Below are positions 7,492 through 15,749 of a stretch of 64,000 nucleotides of DNA, piece by piece (positions within the stretch are counted from its first letter, which is position 1; each line of letters opens with the position of its first letter). The stretch spans positions 682,001 to 746,000 of the forward strand of contig NZ_CP064955.1 in assembly GCF_011038645.2 (NCBI RefSeq), in the 5' to 3' direction. Origin of the DNA: Corynebacterium qintianiae. GTDB taxonomy: Bacteria > Actinomycetota > Actinomycetes > Mycobacteriales > Mycobacteriaceae. The notes under the pieces are model-generated. The model was not told where the DNA came from. It saw only the letters and a list, made by a program, of their open reading frames with translations, and made no database searches. The position numbers and the translations under genes are program-made.

Positions 7492-8943
7492 GTGACTAAG
7501 GCAAAGTCCGCAGCATTCGTCGCTGCATTCGTGGCGCTGATCAGCGTCCTCCTCCTGCCGCTGGGCTCGCTTTCCTGGCAGGGGCAGATCGCCCTGGGGC
7601 TGCTTGCCTTCGCAGTGATCATGTGGGTCTCCGAGGCGGTCACGTACCCGGTCAGCGCGCTGCTGATCATTGGGCTCATCTCGCTGCTCGTCGGGCTGTC
7701 CCCCGACCCGGATTCGCCCGGCGAGGCGTTCGGGACGGGCAAGGCGCTAGCAATCGCCCTCGACGGCTTCTCCACCTCCGCGGTCGCCTTGGTCGCCGCT
7801 GCGCTCGCCCTGGCCACCGCGATGCAGGCGACCGGCCTGCACCGCCGCATAGCCCTGTACGTGCTCAAAGTCGCGGGCGAGAAGACCTCCCACATCGTGG
7901 TCGGGGCGATCGCGATCTCGATCATTCTCGCCTTCTTCGTCCCCTCGGCCACGGCGCGCGGGGGAGCCGTGGTTCCGATCCTGTTGGGGATGGTCGCGGC
8001 GTTCGGCCTCGCGGTCGACTCGAAGCTGTCGGCGCTGCTGGTCATCACCGCGACGCAGGCGGTTTCCGTGTGGAACGTCGGCATCAAGACCGCGGCGGCC
8101 CAGAACATGGTGGCCGTGGGGTTCATCGAGGATCAGATGGACACGACGGTGTCGTGGGGCCAGTGGTTCCTCTGGGCCGCGCCGTGGTCGATCCTGATGT
8201 CCGTCGCCCTATACTTCATCATGCGCGCGGCAGTCAAACCCGAGGTCGAGTCCATCGAAGGGGGCCGCGAGCTTGTCGACGCCCAGCTTGCCGAGATGGG
8301 CCCGATGACGGGGGCCGAGAAGCGGCTTACCGCGATCGCTATCATCCTGCTCGGGTTCTGGGCGACGGAAGGGGTCCTGCACCCGGTCGATTCCTCCGTG
8401 ATCACGCTCGTCGCTGTAGGCCTCATGCTGCTGCCGGGCGTCGGTGTCATGGAGTGGAAGTACGCGCAGGATCACATCAACTGGGGCACGCTCATCGTCT
8501 TCGCGGTGGGTATCTCACTGGGTACCTTCCTCCTGGACACCGGGGCCGCGGCGTGGCTGTCGGAGCGGACCTTTGGGGTGCTTGGCCTGTCGGGGATGCC
8601 GATTCTGGCCGCCATCGCGATCGTCTCGCTGTTCAACATCCTGATTCATCTCGGGTTCGCCTCGGCGACCTCCCTGGCATCCGCTCTCATCCCCGTGTTC
8701 ATCTCGCTTGCCGCCACGCTCGACGCCCCGAGCGGTGGGATCGGGTTCGTCCTGATCCAGCAGTTCGTGATCAGCTTCGGCTTCCTCCTGCCGGTCTCGG
8801 CCCCGCAGAACATGCTCGCCTACGGCACGGGCGCGTTTACCACCCGGCAATTCCTGAAGACGGGCATCCCGCTGACGATCGTCGGGTACCTCCTTGTCCT
8901 GCTTCTATCCGCGACGTACTGGAACTGGATCGGCCTAGTCTAG
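7492..8943 (+). CDS. DASS/SLC13-type anion (dicarboxylate) transporter
   Basis: 483 aa, GTG start preceded by GGGAGAGG. About a dozen hydrophobic helices. Two family-like clamshell regions are visible: AFFVPSATARGGAVVPIL and the C-terminal FGFLLPVSAPQNMLAYGTG, corresponding to the substrate/Na+ binding hairpins of the divalent anion:sodium symporters. Likely substrate is a C4 dicarboxylate, citrate or sulfate-like anion; sequence alone does not decide. It lies 15 bases after the flavoprotein gene and is probably co-transcribed. Its 3' end overlaps the convergent PTS gene by 9 bases. Confidence 0.86.
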   Translation: MTKAKSAAFVAAFVALISVLLLPLGSLSWQGQIALGLLAFAVIMWVSEAVTYPVSALLIIGLISLLVGLSPDPDSPGEAFGTGKALAIALDGFSTSAVALVAAALALATAMQATGLHRRIALYVLKVAGEKTSHIVVGAIAISIILAFFVPSATARGGAVVPILLGMVAAFGLAVDSKLSALLVITATQAVSVWNVGIKTAAAQNMVAVGFIEDQMDTTVSWGQWFLWAAPWSILMSVALYFIMRAAVKPEVESIEGGRELVDAQLAEMGPMTGAEKRLTAIAIILLGFWATEGVLHPVDSSVITLVAVGLMLLPGVGVMEWKYAQDHINWGTLIVFAVGISLGTFLLDTGAAAWLSERTFGVLGLSGMPILAAIAIVSLFNILIHLGFASATSLASALIPVFISLAATLDAPSGGIGFVLIQQFVISFGFLLPVSAPQNMLAYGTGAFTTRQFLKTGIPLTIVGYLLVLLLSATYWNWIGLV

Positions 8944-10437
8944 CGGCGGCGGGGGAGTGGGCGCTCCGGCCGGCGGGGCGATCTTGGGGTAGCGCCGTGT
9001 CGGTTCTTCTGGCGTGTCAGGCTGGCCGCGGTCGACTGTGGAGAGTCTCTTTTGGGTCCACAGGCCGAGCGCAAAAACCGAGGCGCCGACGAGTCCTGCT
9101 ACAACGAGGCCGGTGACGCCGCCGGGGCGAGCGCCCAGCCCGACCAGGATCCCGAACCAGCCGAAGTCGGCGTCGCCAAAGGTGGTGTTCCCGTCGCCGA
9201 AGGTGCCCAGGACTTTCAGCAGCGCCGCAGGCCAGAACGTGATGATCAAGCCGTTGACAAATCCCCCGAGTACAGCTCCGCGCCGCCCGCCCGTAGCGTT
9301 GCCGTAGACGCCGGCGGCGCCGCCGGTGAAGAAGTGGGGGACAAGCCCTGGCAGGATCAGAGCCAGGGAGAACGCCGGGTTCGCGAGTACCGCAAGCCCG
9401 ACCAGCCCGCCGGCGAACGAGGAGATAAAGCCGATGAGGACGGCGTTTTGCGCGTAGGGGAAGACGATTGAGGCGTCGAGTGCGGGGATGGCCCCGGGGA
9501 CCACCTTGCTTGCGATGCCTTGGAATGCCGGGATGAGCTCGCCGAGGATCGTGCGCACGCCGAACAAGATCACCGCCACCGCGACGCCGAACTGCAGCCC
9601 GAGCGTGACTGCCTGCATGTAGAAGTTGCCTATCGAGCTCGCCCCGTCGGGCAGCGCGAGCATGGCCTGGTCGGCGCCGACCCGGGCGTGTAAAAGGATC
9701 GCGGCGGCCAGGTACATGATCACCATGGACAGCGCCGTGGACACCATCGAGTCGCGGAGGAACTTCAGCCCCTCGGGGAGCTTGAGGTCCTCGGTCGACG
9801 CCGACTTCGCGCGGCCCTTTCCACCAACCGCCTTTCCTAGCGCGCCGGCGACGACGTACCCGGTTGTGCCGAAGTGGCCAATCGCGATGGAATCGCTCCC
9901 GGTGATTTTCCGCGTCCACGGGTGGGCGATGGCGGGAAGGGAGACCATGAGGACGCCGAGGAGGAGGGCGCCGAACAAGACAGCCACCCAGGCGTTGTAA
10001 CCCGCGGTGGCGAGGATGATCGTGAGCATGGTCGCCATGAACAGCACGTGGTGGCCTGTCAGAAACACGTAGCGAAGCGGGGTGAACCGCGCGATAACAA
10101 GCGAGACCGCGAACCCCAGGATCATCAGCCAGGCGACTTGGGCGCCGTAGCGCTCCTGGGCGATGCCCGCGATTGCTTCGTTGGTTGGGATCACCCCCTG
10201 CGCGCCCGTCGCCTGCTGGATCATGACTCCGAGGGGCTCCAAGGACGCGACGACCAGCGTGGATCCCGCGCCGATCAGCAAAAACCCGAGCGTGGCCTTG
10301 ATCGCGCTGCCGACGACCTCGCCTGCGGGCTTGCGCAGGGCTACCAGCCCGACCGCGGTGATGATCCCGATGAGAAACGCCGGGACGGCGAGGACCTCGT
10401 TGACAATAAACTGGACGGCTGCGATGACGGGGTCCAC
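8935..10437 (-). CDS. ulaA: PTS EIIC component, ascorbate (UlaA/SgaT) family
   Basis: 500 aa polytopic membrane protein with the UlaA-type opening FIVNEVLAVPAFLIGIITAV and the internal segments TGHHVLFMATM and GLVPHFFTGGAAGVYGNATG. It translocates and phosphorylates an ascorbate-like sugar acid with its IIAB partner. The GTG start at 10437 is immediately after the IIAB stop, and GAGGAGG inside the IIAB end serves as ribosome site. The last 35 residues are hydrophilic and proline-rich (APTPPPPLD), an unusual tail. No ulaD/E/F/G catabolic genes are nearby, so the true substrate may differ. Confidence 0.87.
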   Translation of the reverse strand: MDPVIAAVQFIVNEVLAVPAFLIGIITAVGLVALRKPAGEVVGSAIKATLGFLLIGAGSTLVVASLEPLGVMIQQATGAQGVIPTNEAIAGIAQERYGAQVAWLMILGFAVSLVIARFTPLRYVFLTGHHVLFMATMLTIILATAGYNAWVAVLFGALLLGVLMVSLPAIAHPWTRKITGSDSIAIGHFGTTGYVVAGALGKAVGGKGRAKSASTEDLKLPEGLKFLRDSMVSTALSMVIMYLAAAILLHARVGADQAMLALPDGASSIGNFYMQAVTLGLQFGVAVAVILFGVRTILGELIPAFQGIASKVVPGAIPALDASIVFPYAQNAVLIGFISSFAGGLVGLAVLANPAFSLALILPGLVPHFFTGGAAGVYGNATGGRRGAVLGGFVNGLIITFWPAALLKVLGTFGDGNTTFGDADFGWFGILVGLGARPGGVTGLVVAGLVGASVFALGLWTQKRLSTVDRGQPDTPEEPTRRYPKIAPPAGAPTPPPPLD

Positions 10438-11184
10438 TTAGGCCTCCTCAGTATCGTAAAGCTCGCGCAGCGCCAGGTCGACCTCTCGCGTCGAGGTGAA
10501 GTCGTCGATGACGTGAACCGGGATTCCGACGTCGCCAAGCGTGCGGGCGATCTCCCCCGAGGTGAGAATGAGGTCGGCTTCCTTCGCCTTCCCCTTGGCC
10601 GAAATCGTGTCGGTCGCCTCCACGGTGATAAACGGGGCCCACCCCCAGCGGGAAAGCACATCCTCGAGGGTGTTTTTCAAAAACAGCGAGGTCCCCACGC
10701 CGTTGCCGCACACGGTCAGGATCTTGTTCTTGGCGGGCCCGGTCGACCCGTTGTTTCCGCGCAGGAGGGCGAGAAGCTCGCTCGGTGTGCGTACCTCGTC
10801 GAGCTCCCGGCGGCGATTCCCAATGAGCGTGGCAATGCGCGCCATCACGCTTTGGTGCGCCTTCGAGTCTTCGGCGGCAAGCGCGATAACCAGGGAAACG
10901 GGGCCGTTTTTCGTGTGGCCGAACTCAACGGGTGCGTCCAAGCGCAGCCAGGACAACGTCGTGGCGTGCACGGCGTCGCTCGGGCGCGCGTGGGCGAAGG
11001 CGAAGCCGGGGGCGACGACGATGTAGGGCCCGTTTTGTCGCACCGAATCGACCATCTCCTCGGTGTAGGACGGCTCGACGTTGCCGGTTACCTCCAACAG
11101 CTCGCCGGCCCGTCGCACCGCCTCTTCCCACGTTCGGGCGCGGCCTTGCAGGTCTACTGATTCCTCCGCGAGGAAGCGGGTCAT
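10438..11184 (-). CDS. PTS EIIA-EIIB fusion, ascorbate/fructose class
   Basis: 248 aa from ATG 11184. The N-terminal IIA domain (about residues 1-145) has the phosphorylatable histidine in FAFAHARPSDAV. The C-terminal IIB domain (about 155-248) has the phosphocysteine in LTVCGNGVGTSLF. Phosphate passes from HPr to IIA to IIB to the sugar bound by the EIIC encoded next. The start overlaps the stop of the upstream small gene as ATGA, and the stop abuts the EIIC start, so all three are one translational unit. Confidence 0.9.
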   Translation of the reverse strand: MTRFLAEESVDLQGRARTWEEAVRRAGELLEVTGNVEPSYTEEMVDSVRQNGPYIVVAPGFAFAHARPSDAVHATTLSWLRLDAPVEFGHTKNGPVSLVIALAAEDSKAHQSVMARIATLIGNRRRELDEVRTPSELLALLRGNNGSTGPAKNKILTVCGNGVGTSLFLKNTLEDVLSRWGWAPFITVEATDTISAKGKAKEADLILTSGEIARTLGDVGIPVHVIDDFTSTREVDLALRELYDTEEA

Positions 11185-11573
11185 CCCTCCACCACCAGCG
11201 CGACGTGTACCGAGGTCAGCTCGTACTCGCCCGGCATAAGCGGCATCGAGCGCAGCTCTGCGGCGGTGGCGCCGGTGACCGGGATGATCCACCCCAGGTT
11301 CGGGTCCAATGCCGGGTCGGCGTCGGCGCGGACCGGGACGAAGGTGACCGCGCGGCCTTCCGTCGGGGCGAGACGAACAGGGGCGTCGGCACGCGCGACC
11401 CGCTCGAACGCGGCGAGCGGGAGGGCGATGATGATCAGCTTCTCGTCGGTGTCGGGGTCGAGGTTGGCCACGCGCACCTCGAGGTTGCGCACGGGCACCG
11501 TATCGACGTCTTCGGGGTAGTCCACCAGCTTCTCGCCGCCGAAAAACGCGCGCAGTGCCTCCATGAATCCCAT
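11181..11573 (-). CDS. Unknown 130-aa protein leading the PTS operon
   Basis: I do not recognise the family. The protein begins MGFMEALRAFFGGEKLVDYP and has no transmembrane segment or cysteine. Predicted strands such as LEVRVANL, KLIIIALPLAAF, TFVPVRAD and SVHVALVVEG suggest a beta-rich soluble domain. Its stop overlaps the IIAB start (ATGA), implying a role tied to the PTS such as sensing, adaptor or sugar-acid binding. A TAGACT -10-like hexamer (11580-11585, minus strand) ends six bases before the ATG, so the mRNA is probably leaderless. Confidence 0.7.
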   Translation of the reverse strand: MGFMEALRAFFGGEKLVDYPEDVDTVPVRNLEVRVANLDPDTDEKLIIIALPLAAFERVARADAPVRLAPTEGRAVTFVPVRADADPALDPNLGWIIPVTGATAAELRSMPLMPGEYELTSVHVALVVEG

Positions 11574-11579
11574 GCGGGA

Positions 11580-11602
11580 AGTCTAGGAGCAACTAGAGTT
11601 GC
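11580..11602. promoter_or_regulatory. Divergent promoter with 14-bp palindrome, PTS operon/DUF2200
   Basis: GCAACTAGAGTTGC (11589-11602) is an inverted repeat with 6-bp arms and a 2-nt spacer. It covers the plus-strand -10-like TAGAGT (11594-11599), seven bases before the ATG at 11607, and abuts the minus-strand TAGACT (11580-11585). A protein bound here could control both directions. Promoter calls are by pattern only. Confidence 0.45.
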
Positions 11603-11606
11603 GTGC

Positions 11607-11975
11607 ATGGGCAACACCAACCTCGAGCGCGTCTATTCCTATCCCTTCGGGGATATCTACGCGAACTACGTGGCCAAGGTCGAGCGGAAGGGGAAAACGA
11701 CCGAGGAGCTCGACGAGGTACTCGGCTGGCTCACCGGCTACACCCCGACCGGCCTGCACGAGGCGGCAGACGGGGGCGGGGACCTGCGCGGGTTCTTCGC
11801 CAACGCGCCGCGGATCAACCCGCGCGCCGATCTGATCACGGGAGTGGTCTGCGGGGTGAGGGTCGAAGACATCGGCGAGGAGCTGATGCAGAAGATCAGG
11901 TGGATGGACAAGCTTGTCGACGAGCTTGCCCGCGGGAAGAAGATGGAGTCGATCAAGCGGTCCCCGAATACATGA
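11607..11975 (+). CDS. DUF2200 family protein
   Basis: 122 aa. The opening MGNTNLERVYSYPFGDIYANY and the block LGWLTGYTPTGLHE match what I know of the DUF2200 family, small cytoplasmic proteins of unknown function found across bacteria. No membrane helix. TAGAGT lies seven bases upstream of the ATG and no Shine-Dalgarno is present, so translation is probably leaderless. The stop TGA (11973-11975) overlaps the start of the YihY gene (ATGA), which suggests coupled expression. Confidence 0.75.
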   Translation: MGNTNLERVYSYPFGDIYANYVAKVERKGKTTEELDEVLGWLTGYTPTGLHEAADGGGDLRGFFANAPRINPRADLITGVVCGVRVEDIGEELMQKIRWMDKLVDELARGKKMESIKRSPNT

Positions 11976-13099
11976 TGGGGAGTGAGGTAGCCGCCCACCG
12001 CGCGGAGGTGGTGATGCCCTACGGCCCGGGCGAGGCCGTCGTGGTCGACCCGCCGCACCGGCGCGACAACCCGCTGACCTTCCGGGAAAACCGGCTCAAC
12101 CGCCACGGCTGGGCGTTGGTAGGCAAGCGGATCGTGATGGATTTCGGGATGGACGCCATGGTCGATCGCGCCGCGGCTTTGACCTACTACGCGCTGCTTT
12201 CGATCGCGCCGACGGTGCTGGTGCTCTACTCGGTCATCGCGCTACTGCTTCCCCGGGACCAGGACGCGGCGGCGGATATCCTCGTCGAGTTCGTGGCGCG
12301 GTACGTGCCCAGGCAGCTGGAGACAGAGGCGGCGGACTTCCTGTTGGGGGTCGTGGGAACGCCGTCGCAAAGCAGCGTCGCCCTGGTGGTCTCCGTTCTG
12401 GTCTCCCTGCTGTCCGCATCGGCGTACGTGCGCTCGTTTTCGCGCAACGCCAACGTCATCTACGGGCGTGCGGAAGGCCGCAGCCTCCCGGCCACCTGGC
12501 TGACCATGTGGCTGCTCACCATCGTCCTCCTGCTCGGCGCGGTGGTGCTGCTGCTGGCCTCCCTGCTGCGCGAATCCCTGGTCCTCGGGGTGCTGCGCCC
12601 CGTGGCGGAGCCGCTGGGGTTAACGCCAACCGTGGAGTACCTCACCCAGATCTTCCTCCCGGTGTGGCGGTGGGTGCGCCTGCCCGTCATGGCGGTCGCA
12701 GCGGTGCTCCTGGTGGCGCTGTTGTACTACTTCGCCCCGAACGTGCGCCCGGGCAGGTTCCGCCTGCTCACCCTCGGCTCCTTCGTCGCCCTGGTCATCA
12801 TCGGCGCGGTGTGGGCGCTGTTCGGTCTGTACCTGTCCACCATCGGGGTCCGCAGCGCCTACGGGGCCTTCGGTGCCGTGCTGGCCGTGCTGGTAGTGGT
12901 GTGGGTGATGAATATCGTGCTGCTGCTCGGGCTGAAGGTCGACGCCGAGGTGCTGCGGGCCAAGGAGCTCCAGCTCGGGTTGGACTCCGAGTACACCATC
13001 CAGGCGCGGCCGCGCGCGACGAAGGCGGTCAAGCAGCGTTTGCAGCAGCAGCGCTGGGCGCACCGCTCTGCCCGGGAGATAGCCGGGAGGAACGCATAA
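11972..13099 (+). CDS. YihY/BrkB-family inner membrane protein
   Basis: 375 aa from ATG 11972 (a second ATG follows at 11975). After a hydrophilic N-terminus, the block AALTYYALLSIAPTVLVLYS and the C-terminal AYGAFGAVLAVLVVVWVMNI are characteristic of the YihY/UPF0761 family, historically mislabelled ribonuclease BN. About six membrane helices. Molecular function is unknown. The C-terminal tail is rich in Arg, Lys and Gln and probably cytoplasmic. ATGA overlap with the DUF2200 gene. Confidence 0.85.
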   Translation: MMGSEVAAHRAEVVMPYGPGEAVVVDPPHRRDNPLTFRENRLNRHGWALVGKRIVMDFGMDAMVDRAAALTYYALLSIAPTVLVLYSVIALLLPRDQDAAADILVEFVARYVPRQLETEAADFLLGVVGTPSQSSVALVVSVLVSLLSASAYVRSFSRNANVIYGRAEGRSLPATWLTMWLLTIVLLLGAVVLLLASLLRESLVLGVLRPVAEPLGLTPTVEYLTQIFLPVWRWVRLPVMAVAAVLLVALLYYFAPNVRPGRFRLLTLGSFVALVIIGAVWALFGLYLSTIGVRSAYGAFGAVLAVLVVVWVMNIVLLLGLKVDAEVLRAKELQLGLDSEYTIQARPRATKAVKQRLQQQRWAHRSAREIAGRNA

Positions 13100-13114
13100 G
13101 GCGAGTTTTACGCG

Positions 13115-13120
13115 TACCCT
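13115..13120 (+). promoter_or_regulatory. -10 hexamer TACCCT, leaderless SDR gene
   Basis: TACCCT ends seven bases before the ATG at 13128 with no Shine-Dalgarno between. The same hexamer with the same 7-base spacing stands before ispH at 62448-62453. Confidence 0.45.
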
Positions 13121-13127
13121 CGGCCTC

Positions 13128-14012
13128 ATGACACTTACTGATCCCCGCAAAAAGTACCCCGTTATCTCCCCGCCGGAACAGTCCCAGGAGAACCCCGGCC
13201 TCGATGCCGAAATGACTCCCAAGGCCGACCGCGGTGAGGAGTCGTACAAGGGCTCCGGCAAGCTCGAAGGCCGCAAGGCCCTGATCACCGGCGGCGACTC
13301 TGGCATCGGTGCCGCCGTTGCCATCGCCTACGCCCGAGAGGGCGCGGACGTGGCGATTGCCTACCTCCCGGCAGAGGAGGAGGACGCGAAGGTCATCGTC
13401 GGCCTCATCGAGGACGCGGGTCGTAAGGCCGTTGCCATCCCGGGCAACCTGGAGAACCGCCAGGCATGTTTCGATACCGTGGAGAAAGCCGTGAGCGAGC
13501 TCGGTGGCATCGACATTTTGGTCAACAACGCCGGTCGCCAGATCTCCCACGACAACTTCCTCGATATCTCTGAGGAGGAGTGGGACAAGACGATGAAGAC
13601 CAACATCTATGCCCCCTTCTACCTGGTGCAGGCCGCGGTGCCGCATATGGAGCCGGGCAGCGCGATTATCTTCTCCTCCTCGATCCAGGCGTACGACCCC
13701 TCGGACACCCTGGTGCACTACGCCGTGACGAAGGCGGCGATGAACAATATGTCGAAGGGCCTGTCTATGGCGCTTCTCAGCGACAAGGGCATTCGCGTCA
13801 ACGCCGTCGCCCCGGGCCCGATCTGGACCCCGCTGCAGCCGTCACACGGCCAGCCGATGGAGAAGCTGGTGCAGTTCGGCCAGGAGTCCGAGATGGGCCG
13901 CGCCGGTCAGCCCGCCGAGCTCGCGGGCGCGTACGTGTTCCTCGCCTCGGAGGACGCGTCCTATGTGTCCGGCGAGACGCTCGCTGTGACGGGCGGCGCG
14001 CTCACCCCGTAA
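13128..14012 (+). CDS. SDR family oxidoreductase (YghA/YdaD-like)
   Basis: 294 aa. A hydrophilic N-terminal extension of about 45 residues precedes the Rossmann motif ITGGDSGIGAAVA. The NAG motif (NNAGRQ), catalytic Ser in FSSSIQAY and the Tyr/Lys pair in HYAVTKAAM are intact. The extension and overall pattern fit the general-stress SDR group (E. coli YghA, B. subtilis YdaD), NADP-linked aldehyde/alcohol oxidoreductases. Substrate is unknown. Probably a separate leaderless transcript that may read through into the patatin genes ten bases downstream. Confidence 0.87.
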   Translation: MTLTDPRKKYPVISPPEQSQENPGLDAEMTPKADRGEESYKGSGKLEGRKALITGGDSGIGAAVAIAYAREGADVAIAYLPAEEEDAKVIVGLIEDAGRKAVAIPGNLENRQACFDTVEKAVSELGGIDILVNNAGRQISHDNFLDISEEEWDKTMKTNIYAPFYLVQAAVPHMEPGSAIIFSSSIQAYDPSDTLVHYAVTKAAMNNMSKGLSMALLSDKGIRVNAVAPGPIWTPLQPSHGQPMEKLVQFGQESEMGRAGQPAELAGAYVFLASEDASYVSGETLAVTGGALTP

Positions 14013-14022
14013 TCTGGGGAGC

Positions 14023-14886
14023 ATGATCGACGCCCGCGATACCGCCCTCATCATTGAAGGGGGCGGTATGCGCAACTCGTACACCGCCCCCGCCATTGTC
14101 AAGCTGATTGAGCAAAAGGTGCAATTCGGCTGGGTCGGGGGCGTGTCCGCTGGCTCCACCCACACGCTCAGTTTCGCCTCCCGCGACGCGGAGAGGGCGA
14201 AGTGGGCGTTTACCGACCTCGCCACCCACCCGGAATTCGGGGGGTGGCGCTCGTTTGTCCGCGGCACGGGATTGCTCAACTCCGATTTCATTTACGAGGG
14301 ATCGGCGCAGGTCCGGCCGCTGGACTTCGACACGTTCGCGTCGACGACGGAGGAGATCCACATCGAGGCGACTCGCGCGGACACGGGTGAGACGGTGGTG
14401 TGGAACCGAGCGGATCTCGCCGAGGTTGATTCCATCACCTTGGCCGTCCGCGCATCTTCCACGCTGCCAGTCATCATGCCCATCACGCTTATCGACGGCG
14501 TGCCCTACGTCGACGGGGCACTCGGCTCCTCAGGTGGGTTACTTATCGACGCCGCGCAGCGCGCCGGGTACGAGAAATTTCTCGTCCTGGCCACCCGCCC
14601 GCGCGACTACACCAAGCCCGTGCCCTCCCGGCCAGGTGTGATCAAGCGGGTGTTTCGCCGGCACCCCGCCGTGGCGGAGGCGGTGCTCGGCCGCCCGGAG
14701 CTGTACAACGCTGCAAAACAGACAATGCTCGATCTCGAGCAAGCTGGACAGGCGTACATTTTCTTCCCGGAGAACATGATGGTTGAGTCCACGGAGCGCA
14801 ACGTGGCAAAGCTCAACGCCAACTACGCCGCTGGTGAGGAGCAGGTGGAGCGCGAGTGGCCGCAGTGGAGGGAATTCCTCGCGTGA
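14023..14886 (+). CDS. Patatin-like phospholipase family protein, copy 1
   Basis: 287 aa. The oxyanion segment EGGGMRNSYTAPAI, nucleophile S42 in GGVSAGS and acid D164 in YVDGALG form the Ser-Asp dyad of patatin-type acyl hydrolases. No signal peptide or membrane helix, so it is probably cytoplasmic and acts on lipids at the membrane. A GGGGAGC ribosome site precedes ATG 14023. The next gene is a clear paralogue and overlaps as GTGA. Confidence 0.85.
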   Translation: MIDARDTALIIEGGGMRNSYTAPAIVKLIEQKVQFGWVGGVSAGSTHTLSFASRDAERAKWAFTDLATHPEFGGWRSFVRGTGLLNSDFIYEGSAQVRPLDFDTFASTTEEIHIEATRADTGETVVWNRADLAEVDSITLAVRASSTLPVIMPITLIDGVPYVDGALGSSGGLLIDAAQRAGYEKFLVLATRPRDYTKPVPSRPGVIKRVFRRHPAVAEAVLGRPELYNAAKQTMLDLEQAGQAYIFFPENMMVESTERNVAKLNANYAAGEEQVEREWPQWREFLA

Positions 14887-15749
14887 TCGATGCCCGAGAC
14901 ACCGCGCTGATCGTCGAGGGTGGGGGCATGCGCAACTCCTACACAGCGCCCGCGATCGTGCGCTTTATTGAGGAAGACGTGCGCTTCGGCTGGGTCGGCG
15001 GAGTGTCCGCGGGCGCGGTCCACGCCGGCAACTACGCATCCAGTGATGCCGAGCGCGCCAAGGCGGTGTTCACAGATTTCGCCACACACCCGAAGTTCGG
15101 CGGATGGCTCAAACTGGTGCGGGGCCAGGGCTACTTCAACTCGGATTTCATCTACGGGGATTCCCACGGCCTTTTGCCCTTCGACTTTCCCGCGTTCGAG
15201 GCGAGCGGTGTCGAGCTGCACATCGAGGCGATGCGCGCCGACACCGGGCAGACGGTGCGCTGGACCCGTGGAGATTTCCTCGCGGACGCGGACCTGTTGC
15301 GCCTGGCTACCCGGGCGTCGTCCACCGTGCCCAAAGCCATGCCCATCACGCTTATCGACGACATCCCCTACGTCGATGGGGCACTCGGCGAATCCGGGGG
15401 CCTGCTCATCGCCGCCGCGCGGCGCGCCGGTTACGAGAAATTCGTCGTCCTCGGCACGCGTCCGCGCGATTATTGGAAGAAGCCGATCACGCAGGTCTCC
15501 GCGGTGCGCCGCTTCTTCCGAAAGCACCCCGCCATCGCCGACGCGCTCGAGGTGCGTTCCCGGCGCTACAACTCCGCCAAACAGGCGGTTCTCGACGCGG
15601 AGGAAGCCGGTAACGCAGTCGTGCTGTTTCCGGACGACATGCGCGCCGAATCCACGGAGCGCCGCCTGGAGCGGCTCAACGCCAACTACCTCGCCGGCGC
15701 GAAACAGGTGGAGCGGGAGTGGGGCGCGTGGATAGACTTCCTCACATGA
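14883..15749 (+). CDS. Patatin-like phospholipase family protein, copy 2
   Basis: 288 aa from GTG 14883, overlapping the stop of copy 1. It repeats the same landmarks: EGGGMRNSYTAPAIV, nucleophile Ser in GGVSAGAV, and Asp in YVDGALGESGG. The two proteins align end to end, so this is a tandem duplication followed by divergence, mainly in the middle (residues 80-130) and near residue 200. Both dyads are intact, so both copies should be active. Its stop overlaps the start of the lipoprotein gene (ATGA). Confidence 0.85.
   Translation: MIDARDTALIVEGGGMRNSYTAPAIVRFIEEDVRFGWVGGVSAGAVHAGNYASSDAERAKAVFTDFATHPKFGGWLKLVRGQGYFNSDFIYGDSHGLLPFDFPAFEASGVELHIEAMRADTGQTVRWTRGDFLADADLLRLATRASSTVPKAMPITLIDDIPYVDGALGESGGLLIAAARRAGYEKFVVLGTRPRDYWKKPITQVSAVRRFFRKHPAIADALEVRSRRYNSAKQAVLDAEEAGNAVVLFPDDMRAESTERRLERLNANYLAGAKQVEREWGAWIDFLT

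Noticed and set aside
11185..11592. N-terminal extension of the PTS IIAB frame
   Set aside because: Arg/Pro/His-rich sequence produced by reading the upstream small gene out of frame; IIA homology starts at ATG 11184.
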